Origin: Annulohypoxylon bovei var. microspora
Taxonomy: Eukaryota > Ascomycota > Sordariomycetes > Xylariales > Hypoxylaceae
Direction of reading: 5' to 3'
Assembly (NCBI GenBank): GCA_022836615.1
Contig: MU405249.1
Span: forward strand, 1-64,000
Length of the DNA: 64,000 nucleotides
Positions 59,761 through 64,000 of this stretch are shown piece after piece. The notes beneath the pieces were generated by a model. The model made no database searches. It had not been told where the DNA came from and saw only the letters and a list, made by a program, of their open reading frames with translations. How positions within the stretch are numbered: position 1 is the stretch's first letter; every line of letters starts with the position of its first letter. The translations under genes were made by a program, and so were the position numbers.

Positions 59761-60145
59761 TGGCCCGGCGGCCAGCGAAGCCAGCAGAGGCTGCTAGACA
59801 GCAAATCAATTATCCAGGAATTGGCTCGAGATTGTCAACTGTGACACATGACAAGTCAGGACGTTCATTTTGGCGCCAATTATCGAAGCACTTCAACAAC
59901 AATCTGATACCGTACCTAGGTATCTAAATGTAGGATGTAAGGCAAGAGGCATTCCGTATGTATCTCTTCTTTCACCGCCCATTTCAGCGTCGATAGTTCA
60001 GCTCGAAAAGGAGTAATTACACCGACAATCGGGGTCAATTAACACCCGCCGAGAGTTCGATGATGAAAAGACCAGGTGATTTCGTGCTGGCATGAGGGGT
60101 TTAAGAAGACCAGAAGCATATTGCACGATTTTCCGCGACTCCCGC

Positions 60146-60213
60146 AAGGGCTAGAAAGGGCTCGAAAGGGTCGTAGAGACGTAATGATGCGTTCTGATGC
60201 GTTCTGATGCGTT
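60146..60213. repeat. Two adjacent 10-bp tandem repeats
   Basis: Around 60146-60173 a roughly 10-bp AAGGGCT(A/C)GA unit occurs about three times. At 60185-60213 the 10-bp unit TGATGCGTTC occurs nearly three times without change. Confidence 0.85.
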
Positions 60214-60279
60214 GGCCTACCGCAGCGGCCGGAAGCCCCTCGTCAACGTCGTCACGCTGCATGAGATGAACTTCAGTAG

Positions 60280-60299
60280 GACTCAATAAGACTCAATAG
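60280..60299. repeat. GACTCAATA(A/G) duplicated, 10-bp unit
   Basis: Two adjacent 10-bp copies differing at the last base. Confidence 0.8.
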
Positions 60300-60563
60300 G
60301 CTGTCGACAACTCTCTGAGCCCCCACATGGTTACGGACCGAGCCCTTCGAGCCTATGACGAGTGCAGTAGAGAACGGCCAGCACATTTCGTAGGTGGATA
60401 AGTGAGAAAGGTGAGGGGAAATTATTGATCGTTATTAGTTAGCGGTTTTGGCGGTTGCAGAAGTGATTAACCAGTTAAAACAGTCAAGCGCGTTTTAGAT
60501 AGTCGATAGATCAACCAATAGAAGGTACTACCTAGACCTTTAGCCAATTAATCTTTATATGAC

Positions 60564-60600
60564 GGGTCAGCTATGGGTCAACTGTGGGTCAACTGTGGAT
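60564..60600. repeat. GGGTCAACTGT tandem repeat, three copies
   Basis: An 11-bp unit in three successive copies (first copy has two changes), followed by a partial fourth. Confidence 0.88.
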
Positions 60601-60682
60601 CTAGCTTCAGAGCGGGGTTGATAGCAATACTGCACTTCCTTGGAATCTTCCCTGCTTCTTCTTTTCACAATTCCCACACAAT

Positions 60683-60732
60683 CAGCCAACGACAGCCAAC
60701 GATAGCCCAACGATAGCCAGCAACCAGCCAAC
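60683..60732. repeat. CAGCCAACGA-type tandem repeat
   Basis: A 10-11 bp unit of the CAGCCAACGA form repeated about five times with drift. Confidence 0.8.
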
Positions 60733-60930
60733 TGCATCACTTCAAGCACGACACCCTGGCATCGTGTCATCCTCTCTCATCGTGTGCGCTGGCCAACCCG
60801 GTCCTACACCTTGCCCACAATTCCTCTATGGCACACAATAAAACCCGAATGTCCCCTCTCTCTGCCCAACATCCATTCCTCACTCCTATTTTCCAGCCCA
60901 AAGACCTGACGTTTCTGCCCAACCGAGACC

Positions 60931-60950
60931 CATTATCACCATTATCACCA
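60931..60950. repeat. ATTATCACC duplicated, 9-bp unit
   Basis: Two perfect adjacent copies in the presumed leader of the C2H2 gene. Confidence 0.75.
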
Positions 60951-61320
60951 ACTCTCAACCGACCCGTGGCTTATTTTTTATTGCTATACCCAAGACACTT
61001 TTACCACTGCTCCGCAGCTCTCACAATTGTTATCCAGTTACCCACACAGGATTCTCAATCAGTACCCATTCAGGCCGTGTTTGAATCTTGCCGGTTGTTT
61101 ATCTCACTCCAGGGATCGCCTCTCTGTACTACGACTTGTCAACAGAAGAACAGACTGTATAACAACAGATCAGTTGAGAAACCAGTCTCACTACTCTGCT
61201 CTGCTCCGCAAGGAATCACCGCCTTTTTCCAGTGTTTGCCACTGCCACAGGATTCAAAGGAATTATCCGGAGAGCCCTGCTACTCGTTCCAGCGGTTCCT
61301 AACCCACAAGGAATCATCAA

Positions 61321-64000
61321 ATGACAGCCATGGTTGCTTCCCGCCAGGACAACATGTCTGGCTTCAACTCATCTCTAGACATGGACGATGTCCACACTCC
61401 TGCGAGGTATATTGCATTGTTTTTTCATTTCTATTTCCGGAGTCTTGGGGTCTGCTTTTTAACGACAAATCTACAAATCTACGTCATGTATTTGCGAAGT
61501 CATGTATGCATCGTGTTTCTTAATTCATCGCAAGTGCCTTGCTTCGTGCTCAGCCCGGACATACTGGAGGTTATTCCGTTTTTCCCGGACAGGACAGGAA
61601 ACATTACAGGACAATCTGGAACAGGACCTTTCAAGGAAATGGAACCCAGAAGGACAAACCGGTCAATTCTTCCGGGACTCAATTCCAGGACTATTTCTGA
61701 GGCTTGCTTTCGCAAGCGGCACAGGCTCGTCTGTGCTTGACCACTCCACGTCTCTCAGATGGGATCATCAAAGAAATTATCAGATATTCAACGTCGAAGC
61801 AGTAAGTGTCGCCCGCGCAAAGAAAAGAGTGACAACAGCAACTCCAGGATAGACTCTACCGAAAAACCAGTGACAAGTATTGCGTTGTTTCAGACTGGGA
61901 AGAGCCAACCCGCGGATCCGATGTGACTTGATCTTCGAACTTGACGGACTTTTTCCCTAGGATTTTCATATCGCGGACCTATGGATTTTCTCTTGTTATG
62001 TGCTTCAACTCCTGGATTATGGACAACAACAATTCTTTCCCGGACCCCCGCAAGTGGTGCTTCCCTCGTCTCTGCTGTGTTGCTTCGCACATCCAGTAGT
62101 CGTGTAGGGCGAGGCTTAGACTTGTTATACCTAGGAACTCAGACTTGATTGCGTGCACCCGAATAGGATTTACGGCAATTCGACTGTGATCAACTCGCCT
62201 ATGATTCTCTGGAACTTCAACCACGCCCTAAGGAGCAGTATAGTTGTGCCGCTTTTACCTGGATCCCGAGGTACACCTAGCCAATTTCACCAGAGAGCTG
62301 TCTTGTCAATACCGGGTTTGCGCGTCTCATTGCGTTCCCGACAGCAGTACGTATGCCATGTGTGCCGACTCGATCGGCTCCAACCTGATTGATCGCGTGT
62401 TCGTGGACTAACATATCAGCTCTTCGTGCTCTGACAGCCATTTCGACTTGGAGTTTTCAGGATTCTGTTTACCCGGATTTCATTTTCGTCTCGTTCTGCT
62501 TTTTTGCTTTATTTATTTTTTTCTATCCTGTTCAGGACCGCCCATACATTGACAATCTGGATTATCCAATTCGTGGAACTATATATACTATATGGTGTCA
62601 ACTCTGGGTCCTAGTTCTTCGGATTCTTAGTTTACTTGACACTTCACTCTGGTTTGTATACGATGCCCTCCCCAAAATACCACGACCGTGCGTAATACTA
62701 ACCGATGTTGCGCGAACAGGAACAAAGTTGTACCATGCTGAAGCCATTTCATTTGTACATGATTTTGGGTGCATCTTCGTGATTTTACCGCCAGGTAGTG
62801 GTTATACAGAACACTAACCTAAACCTCAGTGACTACAGCTCTTATTCTCAAGGAAACATGCTTGCCAATTCCAGCGGATCTTTTCTTTACTCTCAAACGG
62901 GACATGCGGACCTTCATGGTTCAGTATGGGATGCAGCAGAAGGAACACAGAACTTCAATGGGGATGAGGATTTCCATTTTTCATATGGCCAAGTTACTCC
63001 CAGAGGACAGGACCAGCATGAAGCCGTGGATGACATGACAAACAAATGGATCGCTTCGGAGCAAGCCCAAGCTCCCGCCGCAGAGCCTATGCGACGGATC
63101 AGCTCGAGGGGCTCCTCCGGAAGCCACAAGAACAGAACTATCAAAGCCTCAGCACAGAAGAGCCGGCCAAGGCTGCTTTCTATGTCTCATGGCTCGCACA
63201 TGTCGAATTATGACATGTCAGGTAACCCGCAGATGGACGCGTATCTTCTTCAGGAATCGGATGCCCACTCAGTATCCTCTCAGATGTTCTACCCAACACT
63301 ACCCATGAGCGTAGGTTTGCCTACAGATGGTCTTCCATACTCTCCCGCTGTGCTTACCCCGGGAATGGGACAGCAGCACATCGACCCCACTCAGATGCAA
63401 CTGAACTTCGAGGCCAACCTCGCAGGAAGCTCTCCTGCTGCTACTACCTGGAGCTCTCTCAGCCCTGTCGAATCCCGACTTTCTACCCCTGGTCTCCCTG
63501 AGGATGCATGGTCCGTTCCCATGGAAGGTTCGCCTACGCGGACTAACGATTCTTCGCCAATCATGGATGGCATTTCGCCGAGGTATGTTAAACTAATCGC
63601 TATGATATTCGGACACACTCTGACGTAGAGAACGCCATCAGCCTCGATCGCCAGATGGGCTTGATGACCACAGAGGATCCCAATGGAGTCGTTTTGGCGG
63701 ATGATATGTTTGCCTTACCTCCTTCTTTCACTCGCCGCTCCAGCGGTGACGGTGAGTCTTCTGCACGGGACCACCCGTTGTACAAGACCGCCTGCCCACA
63801 AACCGACGGCCTATTCCACTGCCCGTGGGAGGGCCAGGCCAGCTGCAACCACAAGCCCGAGAAGCTCAAGTGCAACTACGAGTAAGTAACCAATACTTTA
63901 GGGTACGCCCACAGATCTAACCAGCATACAGCAAGTTTGTCGACTCGCACCTGAAGCCATACCGATGCAAGATTGACTCTTGCGAAAACGCCCGATTTTC
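61321..64000 (+). CDS. C2H2 zinc-finger transcription regulator (3' end outside the window)
   Basis: Exons 61321-61406, 62830-63582, 63642-63881 and 63932 to the window edge; all phases close. The first exon gives only 28 codons plus a split Ser, and is followed by a 1,423-bp intron (donor GTATAT, acceptor CCTCAG), exceptional for this genome. The second exon encodes a Ser/Met/Gln-rich, probably activating or disordered region of ~250 residues. The third contains the first zinc-finger-like part, LFHCPWEGQASCNHKP with further Cys (KLKCNY). The fourth begins KFVDSHLKPYRCKIDSC ENARF, read across its start as part of a second C2H2 finger. The arrangement fits a fungal family of C2H2 regulators with clustered fingers at the C-terminus; the remaining fingers lie outside. 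If the small first exon is wrong, translation might begin within exon 2. Confidence 0.82.
61407..62829 (+). other. 1.42 kb intron near the 5' end of the C2H2 gene
   Basis: Inferred from the join of HTPA(S) to (S)DYSSYSQG in phase 2/1. It is rich in pyrimidine tracts and GGACA words (near 61588-61660). It may contain further untranslated or alternative exons, or an alternative promoter; no open frame within it looks like a domain. Confidence 0.55.

Larger units (their letters stand above)
59242..61320. other. 2.1 kb upstream region of the C2H2 gene, rich in short tandem duplications
   Basis: It carries at least seven short tandem duplications (listed separately), an exact TACCTAGGTA palindrome at 59913-59922, and, from about 60780, a long pyrimidine-rich stretch that looks like a long 5' untranslated leader. 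A 231-codon frame (60828-61523) overlaps the start of the C2H2 gene in another frame; its composition is that of a stop-poor CT-rich leader. Confidence 0.6.

Noticed and set aside
1..64000. A secondary-metabolite gene cluster
   Set aside because: No polyketide synthase, peptide synthetase, terpene cyclase or cytochrome P450 gene is present; the regulators and oxidoreductase are scattered among housekeeping genes.
1..64000. CRISPR arrays, insertion sequences or prophage
   Set aside because: The DNA is eukaryotic with spliceosomal introns, and no regularly spaced repeats or transposase-like frames were seen.

Overview
This is a 64 kb stretch of nuclear DNA from a filamentous ascomycete (Pezizomycotina, most likely a Sordariomycete). 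The evidence is short GT-AG introns (about 50-100 bp) with CTAAC/CTGAC branch sites, Zn2Cys6 regulators, a GH55 glucanase, a secreted NLP-type necrosis factor, and DUF7704/DUF8004-type families known from such fungi. I rebuilt 21 complete protein genes and one gene cut by the window edge, usually with exon phases that close exactly, plus one intron-containing tRNA-Ser(GCT). No transposase, reverse transcriptase, rRNA or CRISPR array was recognised. Species assignment is inference.

Layout. 0-3.4 kb: a secreted GH55 beta-1,3-glucanase (-). 7.2-12 kb: an intronless RutA-type pyrimidine oxygenase (-), divergent from an Apa2-like ATP adenylyltransferase (+), then a Myb/SANT-like protein (-). 15.4-25.4 kb: a class I glutamine amidotransferase (+), an F-box/WD40 protein (-), an unknown protein with a probable GC-AG intron (-) and a putative amidoligase (-). 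27.5-32.2 kb: a zinc alcohol dehydrogenase, a DUF7704-type membrane protein and a Cys-rich single-pass membrane protein, all (-). 33.7-37.2 kb: ribosomal protein eS7 (+), convergent dynactin p62 (-) and tRNA-Ser (+). 38.7-46.6 kb: a DUF8004-type protein (+), an EXPERA membrane protein (-), an unknown protein (-) and the NLP (-). 48.4-64 kb: a Zn2Cys6 regulator (-), an unknown Ser-rich protein (-), a second Zn2Cys6 regulator (+) and a C2H2 regulator (+) that runs off the end.

The genes look like a normal mix of housekeeping, regulatory and secreted functions, not a biosynthetic cluster. The most unusual gene is the RutA homologue: it matches the bacterial uracil-ring-opening enzyme along its whole length, yet no other rut-like gene is visible. 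Below gene level, the best signals are an extended long-range hairpin in intron 1 of the eS7 gene, a 1.4 kb intron in the C2H2 gene with at least seven short tandem duplications (9-11 bp units) upstream of it, and five exact intergenic copies of the palindrome TACCTAGGTA.

The long gene-free gaps (3.4-7.2, 11.9-15.4, 53.5-57.3 kb and others) hold AT-rich or low-complexity DNA and short chance ORFs. I found no convincing gene in them.
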